Shown here piece after piece: positions 40,447 to 48,788 of a DNA stretch of 64,000 nt; position 1 is the first letter of the stretch; each line of letters begins with the position of its first letter. The stretch covers positions 109,952 to 173,951 of the forward strand of contig CAMHAH010000005.1 of the NCBI GenBank assembly GCA_946183365.1, given 5' to 3'. Position numbers and translations under genes: made by a program. The notes under the pieces are model-generated. The model saw only the letters and a list, made by a program, of their open reading frames with translations. It was not told the origin of the DNA and did not search any database. Source of the DNA: an uncultured Clostridia bacterium (GTDB lineage: Bacteria > Bacillota > Clostridia > Oscillospirales > Acutalibacteraceae).

Positions 40447-42057
40447 TTAGTTTGAAGTTTTCTGTTTGCCGCGTGAGACCTTGATAGTGATATCGGAGCC
40501 TGACTCTATCTTATCACCGGGCTTCAAGCCGATATACTCGATGACCTTGCCCTCAGCGAACTTATCGCTGTATTCGACTTCCTGTCTGACTATAAATCCG
40601 GCGCCTGTCAGTTCTTCGGCAGCGGCGGTATAGGATTTATCTATGACATCAGGCAGGACAGTAAACTGAGGGCCCTTGCTGATAACTACATATACCATGC
40701 TGTCATTGGTGGTAATAGGCTCGCCCGCGGCAGGCTCCTGAGCCATAACACAGCCCTTGGGCACTGTATCGCTGAAATCGCCGTCAGCAGATACCTTGAC
40801 CTTGCCGCCCGTAGCATTAACAACATCTTCATACTTCTTTCCGACATAGTCGGCAACCACGGGACCTGTCCAATCCTCGGTAGGAGGAGCTACGGTTACC
40901 GGTACGGTCGAACCGTTGGTGAACAGACCCATAAGAGGATTAGTGGGCAGCCAGAAAAGACCGATAGCTGAGAAAACAAGCAAAGCTATGATGGTAGCTA
41001 CCAAGCCTACAGCGGTAGGATTGACACCCGAGGTCTGCTTTTCTATCTCTTTCTTTATAGGGGTCATACTCGCAGTGCGGGATATTTCATCCTGGATAGC
41101 CTGTACAGTTGAAGATACAGAGAGCTGAGCTCTGAGCTCGTCAAAGTCGGATATACGCTGCTCGGGCTTCATCTGTAATCCGTTTGCGAGAGCCGTAACG
41201 ACATGAGGCGGCAGTCTCTTAACGGTATTGGTGCTGATAAGCAGGCGCTGATCCTTCTCTCTCTCCTTGGCGTTCGAGGGCAGATTGCCTGTAAGCGCAT
41301 AGAATAAGGTAGCGGTCAAGCCGTAGATATCGGTGGCGACGTTGAGCGTAACGTTGTTCTGATACTGCTCCGGTGCGGCACAGCCGTTATATAGCTGAGA
41401 TTTAAGAATAGTGCCGCGCTTGCGCTCGTTCTCGGTAGAGAAGCCGCCGAGCTTGAGCTTGCCCGCAGAGGTAACATATAAATTTGACGGAGAAACGGCG
41501 TAATGACCGATGCCGAGCTTATGTAAGTTCTCTACAAGAGTAATGATCGGCATGAACAGCGGACGGGCGGTATCCCACTCGAGGTGACCGCCGTTGTGGT
41601 CAACGTACTCGGTGAAAGAGATAAGCTCGTCGTTATCCTCGATAACATAAGCGGTATTATTAGCGGTGAACATATCTACCACATTGATCATAGCGCTTTT
41701 GTCGGTGAGAGAATCAAGCGTCTCGTAATAAGACATAAAATCATTGAGAGCCTTAGTGTAATTCTCTTTATCCTGAGGAGTGACAAAGAGCTTGGTCTCG
41801 TCGGCCTCTCTGTCAAACAAGCCGATAGGTAAAAACTCACGGATAGATAGCACCTTGCCGTTGGTTTTATCATAACCCAGATATCTTGTGCTCTCGCCGT
41901 TGGTTTCTAAATTCTTGGCTACGACATATTTATTGCGAAGTATAGTGCCGAAAGGCAGAAAAGGCGCAGACTGCTTTGTCGTATTATCAAAGCCGCAGAC
42001 CTTGCATACCGAATCAGATGAAGGTATCTCGTTTAAACAGCCCATACATAAAGGCAT
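40447..42057 (-). CDS. Zinc-ribbon, PASTA-domain pseudokinase
   Basis: 536 residues. The order is a CxxC..CxxC zinc ribbon (Cys 4, 7, 18, 21), a serine/threonine-kinase-like domain (about 36-310), a linker, one membrane helix (VGLVATIIALLVFSAIGLFW) and two extracellular PASTA domains. The kinase fold keeps the APEQY motif but has lost its catalytic residues. The glycine loop is degenerate (LETNGES), the VAIK lysine is Arg (SIREFLP), HRD reads HYA and DFG reads GGF. It is therefore predicted not to phosphorylate. PASTA domains bind muropeptides in relatives, so it may sense the cell wall or act as a scaffold. Confidence 0.88.
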   Translation of the reverse strand: MPLCMGCLNEIPSSDSVCKVCGFDNTTKQSAPFLPFGTILRNKYVVAKNLETNGESTRYLGYDKTNGKVLSIREFLPIGLFDREADETKLFVTPQDKENYTKALNDFMSYYETLDSLTDKSAMINVVDMFTANNTAYVIEDNDELISFTEYVDHNGGHLEWDTARPLFMPIITLVENLHKLGIGHYAVSPSNLYVTSAGKLKLGGFSTENERKRGTILKSQLYNGCAAPEQYQNNVTLNVATDIYGLTATLFYALTGNLPSNAKEREKDQRLLISTNTVKRLPPHVVTALANGLQMKPEQRISDFDELRAQLSVSSTVQAIQDEISRTASMTPIKKEIEKQTSGVNPTAVGLVATIIALLVFSAIGLFWLPTNPLMGLFTNGSTVPVTVAPPTEDWTGPVVADYVGKKYEDVVNATGGKVKVSADGDFSDTVPKGCVMAQEPAAGEPITTNDSMVYVVISKGPQFTVLPDVIDKSYTAAAEELTGAGFIVRQEVEYSDKFAEGKVIEYIGLKPGDKIESGSDITIKVSRGKQKTSN

Positions 42058-42254
42058 ATTGTAATCCCCCTGTTGTTAAATTACGGATAATATAAGTATT
42101 TAAATCAATAATAAATCTGCAAAACATCATACTTACTCAATTTACCAATGTATTATAGCACAACTAAATCTCTATAATCAAGGCTGTAAAAGAAATATGA
42201 TATTACATTTTTGTAAATAAGGTCGCGAACTATAATTCTAAATATGAAAAAAAG

Positions 42255-42270
42255 ACCGCCTGAGCGGTCC
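42255..42270 (-). terminator. Terminator of sdpRI
   Basis: GACCGC-TCAG-GCGGTC followed by seven T on the minus strand, 30 bases past the sdpI-like stop. Confidence 0.9.
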
Positions 42271-42299
42271 TTTTTATATGCTTATATATTGAAGATCGA

Positions 42300-42941
42300 T
42301 CAGTCGGGTTCGTGGGTATCGTTTTTAGCGGCAATATAGGAATAGACGGTATCGATAACTCCCGTAAGTATCAGCATCACGACAAAGACGAACAGGTTCG
42401 GATATACAAAAGCGAGGATAAATGAGGCGATACCGGCGATTATCATAGAAATGCCGCCGAAAAGCTGACACTTCTTCCACACATGATCATTCTTCATGCT
42501 CCATTTCGTCCTCAAACCAATAAATGAATTCTTACGTGTCATAGGCATGAGGTTCCCGACAAATATAAAGAACACTCCGAATGCCAAAAGCAGAAATCTG
42601 TTAAAGCCGAACGCGCTTATATCGGATATTCTGTTAGCCTGGATATAAAGCAGGAAATAGTCAAGAGCATTGAATAGCAAGACCATAGCTATACCGATAT
42701 TCAGCGCAATTCTATTATTGGGATTTGAAGAGCTGAACTTTGAGATTATCAGAAAGATCAGACCCATAACAAGAATTATAACAGGAAGTATCAGGATCTC
42801 ATATTTACTGCCGTAGCGATCGATCTTGAGATCGGGTCCGTAATGAGCGGGTATCTGAGCGGGTAGGAAGAACAGCGCGATAAGATTGACTATCAGAGGA
42901 AGAAATGTAAATAAACTGAGTATCGCTTTTTTAATCTTCAT
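42300..42941 (-). CDS. SdpI/DUF1648 family membrane protein
   Basis: Polytopic membrane protein of the SdpI family; Bacillus SdpI gives immunity to the SdpC toxin and traps the SdpR repressor. The ATG at 42941, nine bases after GGAG, gives 213 residues. About six helices are seen. The DUF1648 part includes IPAHYGPDLKIDRYGSK, and the later SdpI core has GNLMPMTRKNSFIGLRTKWS, a hallmark motif. It overlaps the ArsR gene by 11 bases. No SdpC-like toxin gene is nearby. Confidence 0.88.
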   Translation of the reverse strand: MKIKKAILSLFTFLPLIVNLIALFFLPAQIPAHYGPDLKIDRYGSKYEILILPVIILVMGLIFLIISKFSSSNPNNRIALNIGIAMVLLFNALDYFLLYIQANRISDISAFGFNRFLLLAFGVFFIFVGNLMPMTRKNSFIGLRTKWSMKNDHVWKKCQLFGGISMIIAGIASFILAFVYPNLFVFVVMLILTGVIDTVYSYIAAKNDTHEPD

Positions 42942-43209
42942 TATCATTATCTCCTTTCAAAGAGTCCAGCCAAACTATCAGTTCACCGAGGACCGATAGG
43001 TTCAGTTCATAATATATATAATTCTTGTACTTTGTTTCATAGATCAGCTCGGCTTTTTTTAACTTAGACAGATGATAAGATAACGCCTGAGGAGAAATGC
43101 CGAGATATTCGGCGAGTTCGCCAGAGTTGATCTTACCCTCTCGCAGTTTCAAGATGATAGCTCTGCGGGTATCGTCAGCCAAAGCGGAAAGAATTTTGTT
43201 TATAGACAT
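42931..43209 (-). CDS. ArsR-family repressor, SdpR-like
   Basis: 92-residue winged-helix regulator beginning MSINKILSALADDTRRAIILKL, the standard SdpR/ArsR start. The recognition helix lies in LGISPQALSYHLSKLKKAELI. It lacks metal-binding cysteines, as SdpR does. It is first in the pair with the SdpI-like gene. Two AT-rich palindromes flank its promoter, consistent with autorepression. Confidence 0.92.
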   Translation of the reverse strand: MSINKILSALADDTRRAIILKLREGKINSGELAEYLGISPQALSYHLSKLKKAELIYETKYKNYIYYELNLSVLGELIVWLDSLKGDNDNED

Positions 43210-43222
43210 CGAGTACTCCTAT

Positions 43223-43300
43223 CTATTTAAAAATATCTTTAATTAGATTATACACAAGAAGCAAAGAAAGTCAATAGGTATTTAAAAATATTTTTAAATA
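43223..43300 (-). promoter_or_regulatory. sdpRI promoter with two flanking operators
   Basis: The minus strand carries TTGACT, 16 bases, TATAAT (43247-43274). Upstream lies a perfect 22-bp palindrome (43279-43300, half-site TATTTAAAAAT). Downstream, over the start region, is a near copy (43223-43246, CTATTTAAAAATATCTTT). This fits dimeric ArsR-type repression. Confidence 0.75.
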
Positions 43301-43369
43301 GTATATATGGAATACCGCCTTCGATCCTCTCCCCTCTTCTATTTCAATACAGAGCATAAGTGTAAACGG

Positions 43370-43798
<429 letters not shown>

Positions 43799-43806
43799 AA
43801 AAAACA

Positions 43807-43825
43807 GCCCCGAATTAATCGGGGC
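43807..43825 (-). terminator. Terminator between tRNA-Gln and tRNA-Pro
   Basis: GCCCCGA-TTAAT-TCGGGGC followed by TGTTTTTT on the minus strand. The T-run ends within a few bases of the tRNA-Pro 5' end, so tRNA-Pro depends on readthrough or an overlapping promoter. Confidence 0.8.
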
Positions 43826-43828
43826 CAA

Positions 43829-43902
43829 TGGCTGCGGAACTAGGATTCGAACCCAGACATACAGAGTCAGAGTCTGCTGTGCTACCCTTACACAATTCCG
43901 CA
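43829..43902 (-). tRNA. tRNA-Gln (anticodon CTG)
   Basis: 74 bases with encoded CCA. The acceptor stem is TGCGGAA/TTCCGCA with discriminator G. The anticodon arm is GCAGA-CTCTGAC-TCTGT with CTG at 34-36, and the T-arm is CTGGG-TTCGAAT-CCTAG. It decodes CAG. Confidence 0.95.
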
Positions 43903-43980
43903 TTGCACTTTTATTATTATAACCAAAAAAATCAATATGTCAAGTACAATATGAAATTTTTGATATTTTTATATCGAGCC

Positions 43981-44964
43981 TTATCTTGTTCTGTAATCCT
44001 CACCCGCGAAAATGAGACAGTCGCATGAGCCGAGAACGCGGGACACAAAGCGCTGTGAATATGTATTTACCAATTCGGTCAACGACAGATTGGTGCTGAT
44101 GATAACAGGCTTATCGGCAAGCAGCCTTGAATTGAAGAGATTATACAGACACGATACCGAAAACTGAGTAACAAACTCGGTACCCAGATCATCTATGATC
44201 AGCAGATCGCACTTTAACAGAGAATTAAAGGTATCGTCCTGGGTATCATACTGATGTGAAAAGTGCTCGCGCTCGAGCTTTGAGAATATCTCCGGTGCCG
44301 ATACATAGATGACCGACATACCCTTTTTGATGACCTCGTTCGCTATAGCGAGGCTCAAGTGTGTTTTGCCCAGTCCCGTAGCTCCGCGCATAAGCAGACT
44401 TCTCGAATGAACAGAGAAATTATCGGCGTAATCAACGCAGTAGTTATAGATATTCGACATCCTGTCGAGAGGGACTATGCCGTTACTGTCTTTGACAGAG
44501 CTGTAAAAATCGAGCTTGAAGCTCTCAAAGGTAGAGTTCTTGATGGGCAAAGAGTCGCTGAGCCTCTCGCAGGCGATATCTGCCATCAGCTTATTGAAGC
44601 AATCGCAGATGACGGTACGGTTATCAAGCTCTATGTAACCCGTATCCTGACAAACGGGGCACTTAAACTTAGGTTCTAAAACCGACTTGTCTATACCTTT
44701 TGCTGTCAGTATCGTATCCTGTTCGTTCTGCAGAATTAAGCTGCGCTCGCTGAGCTCTCTGATACCGTCGCGCTCAAAGCCGTCTTTGACGATAGCTTTG
44801 GCGATAGCCGCGCCGATCGAGAGAAGCTCGTTATTGATCTCTCGAAGTCTCGGTATCTCGGCGAATAATGTTTCTCTTTTATAATCGGCGTTCCTCAAAG
44901 CCTGCTGACGCCGCTCTGATAACCTGTCCTTAGCAATGTTGAAAACTTCTCTTGAATAAGCCAT
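43981..44964 (-). CDS. DnaC/DnaI-like helicase loader ATPase
   Basis: AAA+ ATPase that loads the replicative helicase. The 327 residues have an N-terminal helical region, a zinc-binding cluster KCPVCQDTGYI...CDCF (about 100-122), Walker A GATGLGKTHL near 195, and Walker B LLIIDDLGTEF. A conserved sensor region ISTNLSLTELVNTYSQRFVSR follows. It lies immediately downstream of the DnaD-domain gene (gap of three bases), the usual dnaD/dnaC replication-initiation pair of Firmicutes. Confidence 0.93.
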   Translation of the reverse strand: MAYSREVFNIAKDRLSERRQQALRNADYKRETLFAEIPRLREINNELLSIGAAIAKAIVKDGFERDGIRELSERSLILQNEQDTILTAKGIDKSVLEPKFKCPVCQDTGYIELDNRTVICDCFNKLMADIACERLSDSLPIKNSTFESFKLDFYSSVKDSNGIVPLDRMSNIYNYCVDYADNFSVHSRSLLMRGATGLGKTHLSLAIANEVIKKGMSVIYVSAPEIFSKLEREHFSHQYDTQDDTFNSLLKCDLLIIDDLGTEFVTQFSVSCLYNLFNSRLLADKPVIISTNLSLTELVNTYSQRFVSRVLGSCDCLIFAGEDYRTR

Positions 44965-44967
44965 AAT

Positions 44968-45999
44968 CTATTTCTCTTGATCATCGAACAATGATTTGTT
45001 CTCGTATTTTTTTACATCAAATGAAGCGCCCTCTACAGAAAAAACCGAGCCTTTGGTGTGCTGAGTTTTCTTGGTTGAAGTTTTACGAGGTGAAACAGCC
45101 TCAGCTTCATTAAGAGCGTCGAGCGAGTTGATACCGCGTTCATGCCATTTCTGCAATATAGCGTTGATATACCTTATATTATATTCGCCCTTGGTATTCA
45201 CGCAGCGTTCATACGCTTCAGTTATCATCTCATCGTTAAAGCCCCATGTGTATAGCCAACGATAAGCGTGCTCGGTTTGAGATTTTGTGGGTTTGCCTAC
45301 ATTTCTGATGCCCATAAGTGAGGATACTGTCCCCCATGCGTCGTGCGATTTTTTTAGCCTGTCAGTCTCTTCATTAGCCTTGTCAAAAGTGTTGATGCCC
45401 TCATCGGACCATTTGATGCCCATTCTCTCGATAGAACGCATATTAGCGTCGCCGACTGTTGAAAGATAACCGACAAGAATAGCGATCACTTCACACGGTA
45501 AACCGAAAGTGGTATACAGCATAACTACGGTCGATACATCGCCCGGCGACAGAGGCTTGTTCAAATCGGCTTGGATATTCTGCATCAAGCCGCTGAGCAT
45601 TTTATCCTCCTGCAGGATTTTTGATACAAATACAGGATCGGGACGGTGAGCTCGGGAGATTATGGTACGAGGCTTCTTTTCTTCTTTTTTCCGCTCCGCG
45701 GATATACCTGATGAATTTGCATCAGGGATATCGGCAGTCTGCTGAGGGATCAATTCGGAATCGGAACGAACTATAAGTCCGCGCTCTATCCAGAAATACA
45801 CAGCGTTATCCGCTTCTTCTCCGGATATTTTCAGAGCTTCGGCAAGCTGAGTCGAGGATACTGCGCTGTCATTATGGCGCAGCAAATAAAGCAAAGCCTT
45901 GATTTGAGCTTCACTTGAGAGCTTTATATATTTGTCTACAACACAGTTCGGAACAGCAAAGATACCGCCCCAGGCGCCGAGGTTTATCCTATATGACAT
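44968..45999 (-). CDS. DnaD-domain replication protein
   Basis: Primosome protein that remodels origin DNA and works with the helicase loader. The 343 residues contain an N-terminal winged-helix domain (about 25-80, LRHNDSAVSSTQLAEALKIS). DnaD/DDBH2-like helical repeats follow, recognisable by DVSTVVMLYTTFGLPCEVI and MGIKWSDEGINTFDKANEE, and a second copy by YRWLYTWGFNDEMITEAYER and ILQKWHERGINSLD. It is the first gene of the pair; an ATAGTATAGC-type -10 lies about 30 bases before the start. Confidence 0.9.
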   Translation of the reverse strand: MSYRINLGAWGGIFAVPNCVVDKYIKLSSEAQIKALLYLLRHNDSAVSSTQLAEALKISGEEADNAVYFWIERGLIVRSDSELIPQQTADIPDANSSGISAERKKEEKKPRTIISRAHRPDPVFVSKILQEDKMLSGLMQNIQADLNKPLSPGDVSTVVMLYTTFGLPCEVIAILVGYLSTVGDANMRSIERMGIKWSDEGINTFDKANEETDRLKKSHDAWGTVSSLMGIRNVGKPTKSQTEHAYRWLYTWGFNDEMITEAYERCVNTKGEYNIRYINAILQKWHERGINSLDALNEAEAVSPRKTSTKKTQHTKGSVFSVEGASFDVKKYENKSLFDDQEK

Positions 46000-46093
46000 A
46001 ATACCATCCTTAAGCAGATTAAGATATAGTATAGCACAAAAAATCCGTGAATTCTACATATTACAGAAATAAAAAAAGTTTTTGTCAGCTTTC

Positions 46094-46122
46094 TTGACTT
46101 AACTGATAATTAGTATTATACT
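46094..46122 (+). promoter_or_regulatory. Promoter of tRNA-Gly
   Basis: TTGACT, 17 bases, TATACT, 11 bases before the mature 5' end. Confidence 0.85.
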
Positions 46123-46133
46123 ATCAGTGATAC

Positions 46134-46208
46134 GCGGATGTAGTTCAATGGTAGAGCGCAACCTTCCCAAGGTTGATGTTGCGGGTTCGAGCCCCGTTAT
46201 CCGCTCCA
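46134..46208 (+). tRNA. tRNA-Gly (anticodon CCC)
   Basis: 75 bases with encoded CCA. The acceptor stem is GCGGATG/TATCCGC and the anticodon arm is CAACC-TTCCCAA-GGTTG. The T-arm is GCGGG-TTCGAGC-CCCGT. It decodes GGG. Confidence 0.96.
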
Positions 46209-46211
46209 ACG

Positions 46212-46229
46212 GGTCTGCTGAGGCAGACC
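46212..46229 (+). terminator. Terminator of tRNA-Gly
   Basis: GGTCTGC-TGAG-GCAGACC followed by TTTTATTAT, three bases past the CCA. Confidence 0.88.
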
Positions 46230-46257
46230 TTTTATTATATCTGAAAGGAATGAGAAA

Positions 46258-46506
46258 ATGAAATATACATATATACCACGCGGAGTTTGTTCGCGTATGA
46301 TAGAGCTCGAGATCGAGGATGACGTAATCAAGGAGTGTTCATTCATCGGCGGCTGCAACGGAAACCTGCAGGGTATCGGCAGACTTGTCGAGGGTATGGA
46401 GGTCGACGAGGCTATAGAAAAGCTCGAGGGCATAAACTGCAACGGCAGGGGAACATCTTGCCCCGATCAGCTCGCTAAAGCCCTGAGAGCTGCTCAGGAA
46501 GTGTAA
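46258..46506 (+). CDS. TSCPD-domain protein
   Basis: The 82-residue protein is a stand-alone TSCPD domain (TIGR03905 type), named for the motif seen here as GRGTSCPDQLAKAL. Cysteines at 11, 27, 33, 60 and 67 or so suggest metal or thiol chemistry. The same domain occurs at the end of some class II ribonucleotide reductases, but the separate protein has no assigned role. AAAGGAATG precedes the ATG. Its stop overlaps the next start by one base. Confidence 0.92.
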   Translation: MKYTYIPRGVCSRMIELEIEDDVIKECSFIGGCNGNLQGIGRLVEGMEVDEAIEKLEGINCNGRGTSCPDQLAKALRAAQEV

Positions 46507-47279
46507 TGAAGCTGATAAGGATACTCATTACCGTTATCGCGGTCGGATTTCTGATTTGGTTCATAGCTCCCGCTATGTATGGCATATTCAACATCGGAAA
46601 CATCGCGGGCATCATAATCTGTTGCTGTATCATTTTCAGATCAGGGTTTGCCGGTGCATACAGGCATATCAAAAAATTAATGACAAAACGCCTGCCTACT
46701 AAGATATTGCTCAGGACAGTCCAGACAGCCGCGTCGGCTTTTATCATTTACGCGGTAGTTGTATCCGCTTTCATGGTACACGCCATGCTTTCAAAACCTG
46801 TTGACGGCTCGACAGCCGTGGTGCTCGGAGCCGAGGTAAAGCCGTGGGGACCCAGCGTATTGCTCAGGCAACGAATAGACGCTGCCGAAAGCTACATGAA
46901 GGATAATCCCGAAACCCGCGCTGTAGTCACAGGCGGCAAGGGCAGTAATGAGGTAATGAGCGAGGGTCAGTGTATGTTTGACGAAATGACCGCTGACGGG
47001 ATAGTGCCGGAGAGGATATATATCGAGGATAAAGCCGAGAATACCGATCAGAACATCCGCTACTCAGTAAAGATCATAGAGGATAACAGTCTTGATAAGA
47101 ATATCGCAGTAGTTACAGACAGCTATCATCAGTTAAGAGCGCGAATAATAGCTAATAAGATCAATCCCGATATAAAGACAGGCGCGGTCAATACTCAAAA
47201 TAATAAGATAGGACTGACCGCGTATCCGACATACTTTGTAAGAGAATGGATAGCGATCCCTGTAGAAATCATAAAATAG
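46506..47279 (+). CDS. YdcF/SanA-like DUF218 membrane protein
   Basis: 257 residues with three membrane helices in the first 90 (LITVIAVGFLIWFIAPAM, GNIAGIIICCCIIF and AFIIYAVVVSAFMVH). A DUF218 domain follows, probably on the outer face, with AVVLGAEVKPWGPSVLLRQRIDAA, VVTGGKGSNEVMSEG and EDKAENTDQNIRYS. DUF218 proteins are linked to envelope permeability, but the reaction is unknown. It is coupled to the TSCPD gene. Confidence 0.88.
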   Translation: MKLIRILITVIAVGFLIWFIAPAMYGIFNIGNIAGIIICCCIIFRSGFAGAYRHIKKLMTKRLPTKILLRTVQTAASAFIIYAVVVSAFMVHAMLSKPVDGSTAVVLGAEVKPWGPSVLLRQRIDAAESYMKDNPETRAVVTGGKGSNEVMSEGQCMFDEMTADGIVPERIYIEDKAENTDQNIRYSVKIIEDNSLDKNIAVVTDSYHQLRARIIANKINPDIKTGAVNTQNNKIGLTAYPTYFVREWIAIPVEIIK

Positions 47280-47308
47280 TATACAAGAAAGCGCACTTTG
47301 CGCGCATT

Positions 47309-47404
47309 TCGCATAGCCATCGCTCGTTGCTGCGCAGCAGCAAACTGAGCGGGCATACATATCTTTTTTACTTTACAGGAAACGAGCAGTTTCCTGTAAA
47401 GTAA
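47309..47404. repeat. Intergenic repeat family 2, copy 2
   Basis: Two hairpins: TTGCTGC-GCA-GCAGCAA inside an outer CGCTC/GAGCG, then a perfect 14-bp stem (47370-47383 with 47389-47402, arm ACTTTACAGGAAAC). The strip GCAAACTGAGCGGGCATAC is shared with copy 1 at 30005-30100. Confidence 0.7.
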
Positions 47405-47408
47405 AATC

Positions 47409-47431
47409 AGCCTCCCCGAACAAGGGAGGCT
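47409..47431 (-). terminator. Terminator of prfB
   Basis: An 8-bp stem AGCCTCCC/GGGAGGCT with a 7-base loop. The minus strand continues GATTTTACTTT. It lies 19 bases past the prfB stop. Confidence 0.75.
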
Positions 47432-47450
47432 TTAGTATTAATGCAATGTA

Positions 47451-48569
47451 TCAGCTTTGCAGCTCACCGAGAGAAAGAGCCTTAAGATAAGCGTTGATAA
47501 AGCCGTCAAGGTCTCCGTCCATCACGGCGTTGATGTTACCTGTCTCAAAGGATGTTCTGTGATCCTTAACGAGAGTGTAGGGCATGAAAACGTATGAACG
47601 TATCTGAGAGCCCCATGTGATCTCCTTCTGGACGCCCTTAATATCCTCAATCTTCTCTAAATGCTCGCGCTCCTTGATCTCCATGAGCTTTGAGATAAGC
47701 ATCTTCATAGCTACGTCACGGTTCTGATACTGTGAGCGCTCGACCTGAGAGGCTACTACTATACCGGTAGGGATATGGGTCAAACGAACAGCTGATGAGG
47801 TCTTGTTGACCTTCTGACCGCCCGCTCCGGAAGCGCGGTAAACATCCATTTTAATCTCTTCGGGCGGGATCTCGACCTTGATATCGTCGTTGATCTCGGG
47901 CATGACCTCGAGAGAAGAGAAGCTTGTGTGTCTGCGGCCGGCCGAGTCAAACGGAGATACGCGTACAAGACGGTGTACTCCCGCCTCACTCTTAAGATAA
48001 CCGTAGGCGTTCTCACCCTCTATGAGAAGAACCGCGCTCTTTAAGCCTGCCTCGTCGCCGTCAAGATAATCGATCTCTTTGACATTGAAGCCGTGAGCAG
48101 TAGCCCATCTGGTATACATACGATATAGCATCTCAGCCCAATCCTGAGCCTCAGTGCCACCCGAGCCGGCATGGAAGGTCAGGATAGCGTTGTTCTTATC
48201 ATACTCACCCGTAAGCAGGGTCTCGAGCCTCTGACGGTCTATATCGGCTCTGATGCCGTCTATCTCAGTCTGAGCCTCTTCTATGAGAGACTCGTCCTCA
48301 GCCTCGTCGCCGAGCTCTATCAGAGCGAGAGCGTCTTCGTATCTCGATACGAGCTTCTCATATTTCTCAACCTTAGATTTTAAGTTCGCTGTGCGCTGGA
48401 GTATCTTCTGAGAATTATCCATATCATCCCAGAAGCCCGGCTCAGCGGCACGATTCTCGAGCTGCTGTATCTCGCTTTTCATCTGTTTCAATCCCAGAGC
48501 AGACGCGAGATCATCTATCTCAGGCTTCATCCCCTCAAGATTGAGCTTTAGTTCTTCAAATTGCAGCAT
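47451..48569 (-). CDS. prfB: Peptide chain release factor 2
   Basis: Recognises UGA and UAA stops and triggers peptide release. The ATG at 48569 (MLQFEELKLNLEG), seven bases after GGAGG, gives 372 residues. The SPF anticodon-mimic tripeptide lies in RVSPFDSAGRRHTSF, and the GGQ motif is in SGAGGQKVNKT near residue 250. Most prfB genes have an in-frame UGA and a +1 frameshift near codon 25. Here the same place reads CTG GGA TTG AAA with no stop, so frameshift autoregulation is absent. Confidence 0.98.
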   Translation of the reverse strand: MLQFEELKLNLEGMKPEIDDLASALGLKQMKSEIQQLENRAAEPGFWDDMDNSQKILQRTANLKSKVEKYEKLVSRYEDALALIELGDEAEDESLIEEAQTEIDGIRADIDRQRLETLLTGEYDKNNAILTFHAGSGGTEAQDWAEMLYRMYTRWATAHGFNVKEIDYLDGDEAGLKSAVLLIEGENAYGYLKSEAGVHRLVRVSPFDSAGRRHTSFSSLEVMPEINDDIKVEIPPEEIKMDVYRASGAGGQKVNKTSSAVRLTHIPTGIVVASQVERSQYQNRDVAMKMLISKLMEIKEREHLEKIEDIKGVQKEITWGSQIRSYVFMPYTLVKDHRTSFETGNINAVMDGDLDGFINAYLKALSLGELQS

Positions 48570-48717
48570 TATTATCCTCCGCATTATCATACCGAATATC
48601 AGTATATTTCTATTGTTTCAATATAGGATTATAATACAAAATCAAAAATATGTAAAGAATAATATTACATAATAAGAACATCGGGCAAACAGATTTTTTT
48701 GTTAACAAAAAATTAAG

Positions 48718-48746
48718 TTGCATACTATAGATTTATTTGTTATAAT
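48718..48746 (+). promoter_or_regulatory. Promoter of the RING-like protein gene
   Basis: TTGCAT, 17 bases, TATAAT, 42 bases before the ATG. Confidence 0.8.
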
Positions 48747-48788
48747 ATGTAAATAATATATCAGTTTAAATATACGGAGTTTTAAACT

